Below are positions 45,418-56,374 of a stretch of DNA of 64,000 bases, one piece after another. Position numbers and translations under genes: made by a program. The stretch is taken from the NCBI GenBank assembly GCA_031213475.1, contig JARUPZ010000017.1, forward strand, positions 4,522,849 through 4,586,848. Direction: 5' to 3'. Position 1 is the stretch's first letter, and every line of letters starts with the position of its first letter. The notes under the pieces were generated by a model. It was not told the DNA's origin and ran no database searches. It saw only the letters and a list, made by a program, of their open reading frames with translations. The stretch is from Nereocystis luetkeana (Eukaryota > Sar > Phaeophyceae > Laminariales > Laminariaceae).

Positions 45418-48400
45418 CTGGGGTTGGGGTAGGGGGGGTATCCATGGAAGGGGATGAGGGAGGGTGTGGGTGAGGTGGGGTAGGGTGTGCGTAAGGGAGG
45501 ATGTGGCGGCGGGGGCCGCGTGATGGGGGGGGGGGGGGGGGGGGGGGTGGAGGGGAGTTAGGGGGAGGGGTGGGAAGGGTTGGGACAAGTTTTTCTTCCC
45601 TGGGGAGGGCGAGGGCTGTTGGAGGGAAAGGGGGGGGGGGGGGGGGGGGCGGTGAAGGTAGAAGAGGGGGGCGGGGCGGCGGGGGCGGTGGTAGGCTCCG
45701 GATACCGTTTTGTCCCGGCGGTGTGGCATTTGTTCTACAAAAAGTGATGGCGTCGCTTGCTGAAAGCAAACAAGAATGAGACTGCCCCGGCACAGCCACA
45801 AACCATATCAACTTCAATGAAAACCCACTGCAGCGGCGAAACCACAACGACCACAGCAGCAACAGTAACGTCCACAATAACATACAACTATAACAGCAAT
45901 CACAACAACAACAACAACAGCAATCACAACAACAGCAACCACAACAGCAATCACAACAACAACAACAGCAATCACAACAACAACAGCAACCACATTAACA
46001 ACCACAACAACAACAACCACATCAACAGGGGAGAGTAGCAATTTTCGCCCCCCGTTTTTGGTTCTGACTGGCCGGGTTTCTTAAGCTAACATCGTCGGAA
46101 CATTGTTTGGTGTTATCATCAACATTTTTCGTGATGTATACGCTAGTTTACTTTATCGGGGCACACTCCTGCAGTAGCTTCTCTCAACTGAATGAAGAAA
46201 CCGTGAAAATATTAATTTGGATGAGGTGCAAGAGTTCCTTTCCCCATGAAGCGGAACGTTTAGGTGCCACCTCTATAAGGCGAACTGTTTTGGCGGCAGC
46301 CCCTACGTGAAACAAGTTTAGGTGCCCCACCCCATAAGGCAACACAAAAAATTGGGTACCACCCCTCTAAGGCAAACGAGACGGATTTAGGTGCGTCACC
46401 CCTACACGGCAAACGTTGTAGGTGCCACCCCCTACAAGGCAAACATAACACTCGTCAGGTGCTACCCCTATAAGGCCAAAGCACATTTGGGTGCCGCGCC
46501 TGGAAGGCAAACACACGTTTAGGTACCGCCCCCACAAATATTTCATGCGCACGCAAACAAACAAATTGGGTGTCACCTGTATAAGGCATACCAGACAGAT
46601 TTAGGTGCCAGCCCCACAAGGCAAACGGTTAGGTGCCACCCCCTGTAAGGACGCCTTCTACAATTGGGTGGCACATTTTCGTTAAACCGTTTTCTGAACG
46701 ACGGGGTCCCTTAACTCAAAATCGTCGGAATGCCAATCTTGCTTCGAAAAAAAAACTTTTTTGTACGTTTGGGCCATGGGATTAGTCCTCTGGATCAAGT
46801 TCGATGTTGGCTGCAGTCATTTTTCGGGTGAGTTATGGAGCTCCCTGAGTGAGGAGTTTCCGAAAAATGAGGGTGAATCTCTATCGCAGAGCAGAACGTC
46901 TCCTTAAGGAAGATAAAAAAAAAACACTCCCTTAGGAAAACAAAAAAAATGAAACTCACCCCAGACGAGGTCGGTCTCGTCCGTGCACGTGGGGTCGCAC
47001 ACCAAGGCCTTCCCGCGGGTAACGAGTACCTCCGCCTCGACGTCCGTCAGGCCGTCCTCGCACCCGCACTCGTCGATCGCCTCCACCTCCCCTCGCACCC
47101 CCCCTTCCGCATCGACCGAACCCACGCCGTCGCCGGAGTTGTTGGGGTCGATCGTCGGGGCCGGGGTGACGGGGAAGATTCCCACGGGGGCCGGGGTGTC
47201 GAGCGACGAGAAGAGGAAGGGAGAAGAGGTGGGGCTCTCGGTGGCGAAGATGTCGGCCTGGATGTCCGAGCAGACGATGCAGAGACCCTGGTACAATGTA
47301 CAATGGTTGGGGGAGGGGGGAGTTGTTTTGGGGGAGGGGGGTGTGGGGTGAGGGGTCGGATTGGGGGGTGGAAGGGAGCGCCGGGGTGGGGGGGGGGGGG
47401 GGGGGCTGAGGAGGGTGCCGGAGAAGAGTTGGGATTTAATAAACTCTCGCATGGGAGGGGGTCGGGGGGGGGTTCAGGAGGCATATATAGAGAGGGGGGG
47501 GCGCGTGCTGCGTTTTAGTTTCGCGGCGAGAGTTCAGTTTGCCCCTGAAAGGGCGCAATAAGGATCATGTCCCGACTATCAAGCACCCGAGTGCATATAT
47601 ATACCGGCCTTGGGGCAGATTCCCACGCCTTCTTTTCTTGTTTTTTTTTTGTGTCTTCGGTTGGTGCACAGTTTGGCAAAAATACATTCCCAACTATCTA
47701 CAAACTTTAGGCACTGCTAGGTCGGACCTGGTTCGTAGCGCTTTTTGAATAAAAACAAAAAAAACACCTCTCTGGTGACCCGAGTGTCCCACCTCTACTC
47801 GTACTTTTGCGGGTACCAAGCGGTTCATAAATTTCCGCCCGGCATAGTATACGCAGGGATCGCAAGTTTTGGCGGAAACATAGTTTTCGTCTAGTAAGCT
47901 TCCCCCTCCCCCGAGAAACTATATGTATTATTACGGGGGACCATGGTGAATAGGACCTACGGTACACACAAAAACGTTTATATTGACCTATATTTGCTAC
48001 CCATTTTTGATCCTATTTACTATGGCCTCCCGTAGTACCTCGCATTGTTCGTTTTTTTTTATCAATTTGTTTTGACGGTGTTGTCCCCTTTTCAGTACCG
48101 CAGTCCCGTTTCGGGGAATAAACTTAGGAGGTGCTTGAAATTTGAGTGGATTTTTCCCCATAGCGGTGCAGAAGTCCTGAACGGGTTAACCTAGGCAGAC
48201 CAAAGGGGCTGTTGCTTTTGTTTTGCGGTTTAGTAACGGTACACGCTTTGCTTAAGCCCCCCTGGGCAGAAACCTTGGCGATAAAAACAAAAAGATGACG
48301 AGAGGGTGACACGGCAGCTACGGGGACGACGCCATTAGGGGTTAAGTATCCGTACACGCTTTGCTTAACCCCCGCTGGGTAGGAAATTTGGCGGTAAAAA

Positions 48401-49242
48401 AAAAAAAAGATTGCGAGAGGGTGACACGGCAGCTACGGTCACAACACGATCAGGAGATCATGTGAACTGCTTTTTTTGGAGTTCTCCCGGAGATGCTTAC
48501 AATGCAACGGAGAACTCGTTCGGCAATAAGGGGGCGCAGACACGATCCTACCCGCACCTAACCCGTATTAAACTAGACCGTTCTTCACAATCAAAGATAC
48601 GCTCGTGGATTTTTTTTGTCGCTTATCTCGGCCAACCCAAAAAAGGTGTCACGATCCTTTTAGACAAACTGCTCTAGAATCTGACCGGTTTTGTCCCCCC
48701 CCCCCCCCCGCCCCCCAAAAACAAAAGTGACTGCGGGTTTTCCCTAAAAGGGTAACAAAAAAAAAACGGTTTTGGGGGGTGCCTTGCTCGTGGTTTGCGG
48801 TTGGAGCCTCAGGGAAAATGTGCACCGTGCACCCCTAATGCTGTATATACTCCGTCGCATGAGATAGGACAATAATTACCTCGAATTCGTCGCACGATTC
48901 GCGGCAGAAGCGGCAGCCGTCCGTGTCGTGGGCCCGGCAGAGAGGGGCCTCGGAGATAGGGTCTTCTCCCGGGCCGTGGTTGCAGTTAACGGGGTCCCAG
49001 ACCACCAGACGCTCGGCCGCGATGTCGCTGGTATGAGCAGTAGTTGACGTTTGATGTTGGTCGTTTTCACGAGCCGCGGGCGGAAAACGGAAGTGGTAGG
49101 GTCGGGCGGAGGGAGGAAGGGAAAAGCAAGCAGAACATCGTCGTCATCGCCGTCGGTATAATAGTTATGGCATCACTACTATTTATAATAGCGGTAGTAG
49201 TATTATAGTAGTAGTAGTAGTAGTACAAGTAGTAGCAACAGC

Positions 49243-49295
<53 letters not shown>

Positions 49296-50824
49296 GAGGA
49301 GTAGTAGTAGTAGTAGTAGCAGTAGTCGTAAAAATATTATTATGCTGTTGTTATTTTTTATTACCATTATTGTTATTGATGTTATTGGTTGTGTATGCGT
49401 ACTGTGTGGTTTTTGGGACCATCATGGATTCTGTTTTCTCCAAGTATGTCCCCCCTCCCCCCCCCCCCCCGGCCGGTATTTTTGTACATTCCCCTTGAAA
49501 AACTGCATCCGCTTTTTGGATAATTAACAACCTGCATTTAGTGTAGGATATGTCGTGCAGTAGAAAACGAGTTTCACCCGGATCTTGAGTTGTCATCTTA
49601 TACCTGGACCTGGGTACCAGGTAGTTCCGCGAATCTGCCACGAGCTACTGTACGTACGTACGAGGAACCGGTCGTAAACATGTGATGTCGAAGTCGCGCG
49701 GACCTCTATTGTGTACGTAACCGGCATATGTTTTTTTGTTGCACGAATGCATAATGCGTAATGCACAATGGATAAAGCAAGCACATGCCCGGACCACGCG
49801 AGAGTCAAATTCCCAGAGCGAAAAGCCGATCGAGAAAGCTTACGTACGCACTCTCTCTCTCGGCAATCACAGAAGATCTCTTCATATTATGTTTTAATAC
49901 GCTACAGTTTTACAGTTACACGTGCATATGCTACTCGTATATCGGTCATGAATCGTGAATGGCTGGCGCCGCGGTACCCGAGCCCCGGCTTGGGGCTGCG
50001 CAGCATGATATGCGGTCATGGCCTCGTGTGTATCTCAAGCTACACCGAGCTATGGAGTGAAATGAGACAAAAAGGAGAACGGATAGGACGGGCGGATTGC
50101 GAGTGCTCGCACATATGGAGCACCTCGTGGTGTTGAGAACCTCGGGAAACACATGCAGGATATGCAACGTCGCAGTTCGCATCTCACTTTCTCGGCAATC
50201 GTACGCGTAAGATATTATTTTCATCATCATCATTATCATCATGTGATTAGGCCTGCTCGGGCGCATCTATCTCAAACGATGCTTCTAGATAACTGCATGC
50301 ACCCAGCTCTCCCTACTGCCCAAACCACAGCAGTACACCTCCCCGGCGTTTGGGCAGCGTACACCCTGCTTCCACCAAGCAACCGCAATACTCATGATGT
50401 ACACGTATCAGTATCATGTACGTAGCCACAGGATGATGACGATGGTAGACGGTTCAGGCCGATGAACCAGCGAACAAAAACAGTTAGGGACGGACACATG
50501 TGGGTTACACAGGTACAGGAGGAGTTCAGAGACGAACACCTCCAGGCACGCACACGCATCAAGACCGCAAGAGGACGCATGCTCTGCGAGGCAGGCGGGC
50601 TGCTTGTTGTAACACTGGGTTACCGAACGACTGCTTTTGATGCTCACTCACCTCTCGTCGACGAGCGCTTCGCAGCACTCGGCCTCAACGACGTCCTCCA
50701 ACCCTTCGCCGAGGGGGTTGGTCTGGTCCGCGTCCGGGGGGTCGAAGCAGGAGAACGTGGGGGCGGCGCTCGCGCAGCAAACCAGCCCGAGGGCGATGGC
50801 GAGGGAACCGATGTCAGAGCGCAT
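45281..50824 (-). CDS. Secreted Cys-rich protein, middle paralogue (four exons, intact)
   Basis: Exons 50824-50652, 49027-48880, 47287-46960 and 45417-45281 join in frame (phases 2, 0 and 1) with GT-AG introns of 1.5 to 1.6 kb, giving 261 residues. Order: signal peptide ending near residue 20; APTFSCFDPP and ECCEALVDE; the DPVNCNHGPGEDP block with five cysteines; CIVCSD; a 65-residue linker with TPAPV and TPAPTIDPNNSG; DECGC; LVCDPTC; and the last six-cysteine block ending CKPCSAIEA. The 20 mature cysteines, mostly in close pairs, suggest a disulfide-bonded extracellular or wall protein. I know no family with this arrangement and see no catalytic motif or transmembrane segment. The same architecture in both neighbours argues strongly that it is real and expressed in at least one copy. 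Confidence 0.85.
45520..45650. repeat. Poly-G tracts in intron 3 of the middle paralogue
   Basis: Several G-runs, including about 25 bases at 45523-45547 and about 20 at 45630-45649, only 100-230 bp upstream of the exon 4 acceptor on the coding strand (as C-runs). They have G-quadruplex potential on the plus strand. Confidence 0.85.
45895..46028. repeat. (AAC)n-rich microsatellite
   Basis: Imperfect AACAAC/AGCAAT/CACAAC repeats. Frames reading N/H-rich on plus and V-rich on minus are artefacts. Confidence 0.9.
46255..46650 (+). repeat. GGTGCCACCCCTATAAGGCA-type minisatellite
   Basis: About ten diverged units of 35-50 bp sharing TTTAGGTGCCACCCCTA and TAAGGCAAAC. It is the same family, in the opposite direction, as the array at 39285-39565. 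It lies in intron 3 of the middle paralogue. Confidence 0.85.
46649..46900. mobile_element. GTTCTACGATAG inverted-repeat element, copy 6
   Basis: Ends ACGCCTTCTACAATTGGGTG and CTCTATCGCAGAGCAGAACG. Interior GACGGGGTCCCTTAACTCAA, GGGCCATGGGATTAGTC and TTTTTCGGGTGAGTTATGGAG. It abuts the minisatellite on its left and exon 3 on its right. Confidence 0.8.
46960..47287 (-). CDS. Middle paralogue, exon 3
   Basis: 328 bases, acceptor TTGTACCAG, donor TGGG|GTGAGT. It encodes GLCIVCSDIQADIF, the TPAP linker, VEAIDECGCEDGLTDVEAEV and GKALVCDPTCTDETDLVW. Confidence 0.87.
47931..48035. mobile_element. TTACGGGGG MITE, copy 6, with TA target duplication
   Basis: TA at 47929-47930 and 48036-48037. Ends TTACGGGGGACCATGG and CTATGGCCTCCCGTAG. 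In intron 2 of the middle paralogue. Confidence 0.88.
48085..48189. mobile_element. TTAA foldback element, diverged copy
   Basis: CCCCTTTTCAGTACCGCAGT on the left, GCAGAAGTCCTGAACGGG plus TTAA on the right. In intron 2 of the middle paralogue, 50 bp from a MITE. Confidence 0.75.
48236..48455 (+). repeat. About 115-bp tandem duplication
   Basis: GTACACGCTTTGCTTAA, then GAGAGGGTGACACGGCAGCT, occurs twice (48240-48320 and 48352-48436). Confidence 0.88.
48880..49027 (-). CDS. Middle paralogue, exon 2
   Basis: 148 bases, acceptor CATACCAG, donor GAG|GTAATT. It encodes DIAAERLVVWDPVNCNHGPG, then CRAHDTDGCRFCRESCDEFE. Confidence 0.88.
49190..49330. repeat. (AGT)n trinucleotide microsatellite
   Basis: A long run of TAGTAG units with a few AGC/AGG variants, in intron 1 of the middle paralogue. 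Confidence 0.92.
50652..50824 (-). CDS. Middle paralogue, exon 1 (signal peptide)
   Basis: ATG at 50824-50822, 57 codons plus two bases, donor GAGAG|GTGAGT. It encodes MRSDIGSLAIALGLVCCASA (signal), then APTFSCFDPPDADQTNPLG and ECCEALVDE. Longer in-frame upstream methionines would place the hydrophobic core far from the N terminus, so this start is preferred. Confidence 0.87.
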
Positions 50825-50935
50825 GATGAAGTTTGTGTTGGTGCTTGGCGAAGACGAGGGAGATGGCTGTGGTAGTGGTGGTGTTTGGTGGTGGTGTGGG
50901 AATGACTCGTGGTGTGGGTCGCCGGAAAGTGAGAG
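50825..50935 (-). promoter_or_regulatory. Conserved 5' flank of the middle paralogue (probable 5' UTR)
   Basis: On the plus strand, GTTGGTGCTTGGC, GGTGGTGTTTGG and GGTGGTGTGG resemble the segment 33704-33775 upstream of the left paralogue (GTGGTGCTTGAC, GGTGGTGGTGTTTG). Similarity outside the coding region suggests a shared leader or promoter kept since duplication. No TATA box was identified. Confidence 0.45.
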
Positions 50936-51169
50936 TGAGAGGAGGTAGGGCTCGCAGTAGTCTGTTGAGAATTGCGAAGCGTGGTCGGGACTCCTCCTGT
51001 TTTTGGGCCGCATCTGACCCGTAACCGTATTTTTTTTCGTAATTTGACGGTTTCATCTTTTTATATTTAAATTTGTCATAGTGACTCATACGAATACACG
51101 AACCGGCACCACTAAAACGCGGAGCAATTTCATGAAACCCTGGATCCTGGATGTCGTTGTACGTACGTA

Positions 51170-51232
51170 TCGTATGCGAGTAAGAGTAAGAGTACGAGTA
51201 CGAGTTCAAGTAAGAGTACAAGTACGTGGCAG
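51170..51232. repeat. (GAGTAA/GAGTAC)n microsatellite
   Basis: Hexamer-like GAGTAAGAGTACGAGTAC run upstream of the middle paralogue. Confidence 0.85.
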
Positions 51233-52046
51233 AGTGGTCCAGCCACACGCACGTGAGAGGAACTATTCAAGCTGCGAGTTTATTGCTGTTTGACAGATCA
51301 TACTGACCACTGATTGATCCCTGCTGCTGCTCTTTCGTTCGGCTGCTGGCGCCCGTATGGGCCACTTGATGATGTGATGGGAGGATTCGTTCGGCCTGTC
51401 TGGCCAACTTTGGCCGTACATACGTAGCAGTGTTTTTTATATCAGCCGCCGACAACACGTCAAAAATAACTGAACACTACAGTAGTACTGGTATGTACGA
51501 GTCGTACTCGTGCGGTACTAAAGGTCTTGTTTTTTCCCGTCGATCTCCTGCACCATCAAAATCTCCACCAAATTCATATACGAATATGGTCGGCTGCTCC
51601 TGGTCGCAGATGGCAACAGCATACTCGAATGCCCGTGTACCGGTGTATATATTATACTTTGCGCCACAGCAGCACTGCATACAGTAGTTAGTTGACGAAC
51701 GCAGGGCGGAGACGGCAGTCTGGGTAGCAATGTACCAGGCGAACTAGTAGGGAGAAAACCTGGCTATGCTCCTAGTACGACAAACCTCTGCCGCTCCCTA
51801 GAGGGTGCTTTGTCGTTTGGTTTGCCTGTCACTTTCCCTTCGTCGTTTCTCCTTGGTATTTTGTCCTACTCTGTTTACCAAGTTGTGGTGTTTATCTTCT
51901 ACCAGGTGTTCTCTTTTTTTCCAGCTCGTTATTTTCAAGTGTTGGCCACATCGCCTGCGGGGGGGCGGGCACGACAGTTTGTTTCTTTACTGGTATGTTG
52001 TTTCTTTTTTTCTTTTTTTCTTTTTCTCTTTCCAGTTGTCTTCTTA

Positions 52047-52150
52047 TTACGGGGGGCCATAGTTAACAGGACCAAATATTGTTAGTAAAAATGGGTCAAT
52101 ATATTGGTTTTTATCTACACCATAGGTCCTGTTAGCTAGGGCCCCCGTAA
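52047..52150. mobile_element. TTACGGGGG MITE, copy 7, with TA target duplication
   Basis: TA at 52045-52046 and 52151-52152. Ends TTACGGGGGGCCATAG and CTAGGGCCCCCGTAA. Confidence 0.9.
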
Positions 52151-52194
52151 TAGTTTTTGTTTTCTTTGATTCCTTTCGTTTCTCTATCATATAG

Positions 52195-52400
52195 AATGTG
52201 TATGTCGTGCCTGTCGTATCCAGTATGATGACATGGCACTGCATTGCCCACTGCTGTGCTTACTGCATACCAGGTACGTACGTGGCAACGTAGTTTCTCT
52301 GTGGCGTAGCTTTGTGACCACAGAAGAACGTGTATATCTTCTAAAGGATTGAAGGAATGGCACAGACACTGGTTGTGCTGGATGTTCACGAGTAGAACGA
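52195..52400 (-). repeat. Dispersed repeat, copy 2 (pair at 10455-10630)
   Basis: The reverse complement of this segment aligns with the plus-strand copy near 10.5 kb over the TACTGGATACGACAGGCACG and ACGCCACAGAGAAACTAC blocks. Confidence 0.7.
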
Positions 52401-53196
52401 ACGGTTTCATGTGAAGAACACACACACGAGTAGTGTGTATGAGTGCCCCTTCAGGTTGTCTGAAGTGATCCACAGGTTGATGTATGTACACTACTGACTG
52501 TAGGGATACGAGCATAATAGCTGCCATAACCATGCGGTCAGTCAGGTGTGGCCTTATCCGCCGTCCCCATCTACGGTGGGGACGCAAAAATGTACGACGA
52601 ACAAAACTATTAATACTGGTACACAGTTCGGACAGAAGATTGTCATCGATCGGTTCCCACTCCTTGATGATCTAGATCTTCCAGCGCAGATCGACCCCTG
52701 ATCTATCTGTATAGGATATGTTGGTAATTGGTATTAATAAAAACACTCATATGTATGTGGTACTCTGAGAAAATTGTTGTTGGTACTTACAGCTACACTG
52801 CTGCTGCTGTGAGTGTTGGTACTTTGATATTGTATTGTTGTGGTGTCTGACGCCAATCGGGCATCTACAAACAGCACCTGGAATTCAAGAAACAAAGCCG
52901 GTGAATTTCGGAGGCACCAGGTAGGTGTCATCCTGTATCTGGTATGCGTCACATGACACATGAACACCAAGACCAGGCGTCGATATAGAAGAGGCCTATC
53001 AAAAACAAAGTGCAACTAACTGGACACTTTACTAAATGGCTTTCTGTGGGATAATGCAATAATAACATGGACGACAATGAATGGGCAATTTGATGTCCAG
53101 GCTAAAAAAAAGTCCTAATTTTTTCCGACCTTGATCTAACTCTATAATGTACCTGGTATAGGATATAGATTCCGCCCCACTGTTGAGTTGTGTTTC

Positions 53197-53283
53197 TTAA
53201 CCCCTTCAGCACCGCATTCCCGTTTCGGGGATAAATTGCTCAAAATTTGACCGGTTTGTCCCCAAAACAGGACTGCAGCACTA
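53197..53283. mobile_element. TTAA foldback element, right end decayed
   Basis: TTAA at 53197-53200, then CCCCTTCAGCACCGCATTCC. The right arm GTCCCCAAAACAGGACTGCAG is present, but the outer end is lost. Confidence 0.75.
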
Positions 53284-53500
53284 TATGTTCTGATCGGATT
53301 TGGAGTCGGTCCCACTGCTGCTGTTGAGCCGTGTTTCTTGACCCAATATTCTTTTTGTTCGCGCCGATCTGAGGGTATATTCTCTTGGCAGAATGTTTCT
53401 TAGCTGCGGGCCGCCCACTGTATTAGCGATGGTTGACGCCAAACCACGGCCATGGTCATCGTCATTGCCATCGAGGGACGAAACCGCCATTCTTGTACCC

Positions 53501-54321
53501 TTAAGGGCCGGTCTTATCGAGGGCAAAACAAACGGGAAAAAAAAAAACGAAATGAAAAAACGAAAAGCAGAACTAAAGAGTACGTGAGTTTTATTGGTCA
53601 AATTGTAAAAATTAGAAGTAAGAGATCCCGATACCTCCGTTTTCACATTTCGTTTTTTTTAAGTCCCAGAGGACTTTAAAAAAAAAAACGAAATGGGTGC
53701 CAAATAAACGAAATATGGGATACCAAGGGTCGAAGAGGAACATAGGAGGAGCTCGACGCGTTGGGATGAAGTTCCGATAAAGTTTCTACGACCGGTTGGC
53801 AAGCGCACGATGGCCGAGGTAGTAGTGCATGTGGCTGCCACGCGGCTTGTCTGCTGGCGGCGCGAGCACATATGGGTAGGGAATCATCATGGGGTGCCCT
53901 CGTAAGAAACCGGGGGATCAGGAAGTGGCTGTGGCGGTATATTTTTGGACATGAGTCCCACGCAACATTCAAACGTCTGCCATCGAACTGCGATGGCCGA
54001 TACACAAGTTCTAGAGCACTCCGTGGGGAGCGGGTTGGACCACGAGAACCGCCTGCTGTGGAGGGTGCCTTACGTGTGCAAGTTGTGTCTATCCACCGTC
54101 GCCGTCGAGCGCTATCGCCGGGAACCACGTGCTGTGGCGGTTGAGTCATTCCGAAAAATTGCACCGCGTAAAAATTCGACTCGGCTTCTTATTTTTGTTT
54201 CGTTTTTTTTCCGTTTTTTTTGCCCTCGTTAGGACTCAACTGTTTTTTGCGAAAAACGAAAGTCTGTTCGTTTTATTTCGTTTTTTTTCGTTTTTTTTGC
54301 CCTCGATAAGACCGGCCCTTA
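53501..54321. mobile_element. Putative 0.8-kb element with long terminal inverted repeats
   Basis: TAAGGGCCGGTCTTATCGAG, GGCAAAA and an AAACG-rich stretch at the left recur in reverse complement at 54260-54321 (TTTTGCCCTCGATAAGACCG, GCCCTTA). A partial third copy (TTTTTTGCCCTCG) lies at 54217-54230, and an internal palindrome around AAGTCC-CAGA-GGACTT at 53660-53680. The GC-rich middle (53740-54170) has frames on both strands but no recognised transposase. Confidence 0.65.
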
Positions 54322-54332
54322 CATTGTTATTA

Positions 54333-54438
54333 TTGCGGGGGACCATAGTTAATAGGACCTATGGTATACATACAAAACTATACATTTAACCATTTTTACT
54401 AAAAAATATTTGGTCCTAGTAACTATGGTCCTCCGTAA
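54333..54438. mobile_element. TTACGGGGG MITE, copy 8, with TA target duplication
   Basis: TA at 54331-54332 and 54439-54440. It starts only 12 bp after the inverted-repeat element. Confidence 0.9.
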
Positions 54439-55059
54439 TAATAGAAATCTCTCCTCGCCTGGAAAAACGGTATAAAATAAACACCAGTATAGTGAAAAAC
54501 AAGCACCCGCAGGAAATAAATAACTGGTATATACGAAGTAGGTACAATATATTAGCACGACACAAATCATCAGGACGACAAAAAAAATAATCCGGGACGT
54601 AGTCACGACAGAAAAAAGAAGCAATCGGGGCTGACTGTATCAACAGCAGCTACATGTACAATCCAAGCATTACCACAAGACTTCCTTCAAAGAGAGAAAA
54701 AAATCGACAAAAAAATAAAAACACGCCCGCCGTGTCTTATGGTGACCACGAGACAAAAAATGACCACGGCCTCGGGACAGTTTTCATCAGGTTGACCAAC
54801 GCAGACGACGGAAACACCCGCCGGTCGGTATCGAAAAAGAAAGTAGAAAAAAATGTCGTCCACTTGCTATTGTTTTGCCCATCCCATTTTTTTCCTCCGC
54901 CTTTCTTCAACCTCCCTCCTACTACTAACGATAGCCAAGCCGACCCAGGGGGCCCACGGCAGACGTTTCTCCGCCCTCCTTACTGCGGTACGTTTTCCTT
55001 GCGTTTTTTAGCGCGATTTCGGCTTCCTCGGCTTTTTCTCCCCTCTTCAAATCGCGCCG

Positions 55060-56030
55060 ATTTGTGCCTACCAACGCTCAGGCGCTCTCGGCAGCTGGTT
55101 CGTCAGAAACAAATTTGCCTACCCACGCTATTAATAGGCGCTCTCGGCAGCCGATTCATAAAAAACAACACGCTCGGCGCTCTCGGCAGCTGATTCATAA
55201 AAAACAACACGCTCGGCGCTCTCGGCAGCTGAATCACAGAACAAAACACGTTCGGCGCTCTCGGCAGTCGATCCCGAGATGGGTTCAGTAGTCCTTTCTT
55301 CCCCTCAACGACTCGCAACCACCCACCCTAGGCGCTCTCGGCACGTCATTCAGATGAAACAAAATGCCTACCGACGCTAGGCGCTCTCGGCACATGATTC
55401 GGAAAAAACATAACGCCTACCCACGCTAGGCGCTCTCTCGGCACATGATTCGAATAAAAAAAACAAAATGCCTACCCACGCTAGGCGCTCTCGGCACATG
55501 ATTCAGAAAAAAACAAAATGCCTACCCACGCCAGCGAGGCGCTCTCGGGCGCTTGACCACGAGAATAGGTTCAGTCCTTCCTACCCACGCTAGGCGCTCT
55601 CGGCAGTTGATCACTACCTGAAAACTGCCTACCCACGCGATGCGCTCTCGGTACTCAATCGCACGAAGGGTTCAGCTCTTCCTTCCATCGTGGACCCGCG
55701 TTCGAACCGCGCCAAGAGACCGCCGCTAGGCGCTCTCGGTAGTTGGCTCGTACGTCGTATGAAAACAACTGCCTACCCACGCCAGGCGCTCTCGGCAGTT
55801 CACGAGAAGGGCTGAGGTCATGACTTCCTCGTCGAACCGCGTCAAATTGAGCCTACCCACGCTAGGCGCTCTCGGCAGTTGATCATTTCTTTATAAACTG
55901 CCTACCCACGCAATGTGCTCTCGGTACTCGATCGCGAGAAATACTCAGCACCTTCCCTCGTTGACGCGCGTCTAATTGCGCCTACCCACGCCACATCAGG
56001 TGCTCTCGGCAATGGAGCGTGAGAAAAATG
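55060..56030 (-). repeat. About 17-copy hairpin-bearing minisatellite
   Basis: The core GCCTACCCACGCTAGGCGCT followed by CTCGGCA recurs about every 45-60 bp. GCCTA and TAGGC within it are inverted and could form a 5-bp stem around CCCACGC. Spacers vary and are often A-rich (AAAAAACA). Frames such as the one at 55064 (QLIHKKQHARRSR) simply translate the repeat. Confidence 0.88.
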
Positions 56031-56374
56031 ACAGTCCCTACCCCACGCGGACGGGAAGAAGAAAAAACGATTTCCAAGATCAACCAACGCTGGAAGGTAC
56101 TCGAGGCTGATGACACTCAATAGACCACCTTAGGCGATAGATGCGGCGGGGCAAAAAAGAGACAATCCGCCGGCGTGCGTGACACTAGGCGGACGGGTTA
56201 CATTCAACACACCGTAACGCGCCTGTATCACCTCTTGCACTTGGAGAAACGAACGAGGCAGGAAAGTTGGAACATCTTGGACCGTGGTCATCAGGGGATG
56301 TCCCGGGCCCATCCCCGTCTTTTCCAAGGGCAAAAGAAGGCCGGGGAAACCGTAGTGGAATAATGGGCAATCAA

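Noticed and set aside
50648-51013. Longer N-terminal extension of the middle paralogue's exon 1
   Set aside because: An upstream in-frame ATG exists, but the left paralogue has no equivalent and the signal peptide core would be internal. MRSD is the conserved start.
55064-55291. Basic RRSRQLIHKKQHA repeat peptide
   Set aside because: Direct translation of the hairpin minisatellite; no start context or conservation.
55693-55850. GTTCGAACC-like boxes considered as tRNA B-box
   Set aside because: No matching A-box, acceptor stem or anticodon arm at proper spacing. They belong to the minisatellite spacers.
55060-56030. CRISPR-like array
   Set aside because: Spacers are themselves related and of irregular length, and the genome is eukaryotic with spliced genes.
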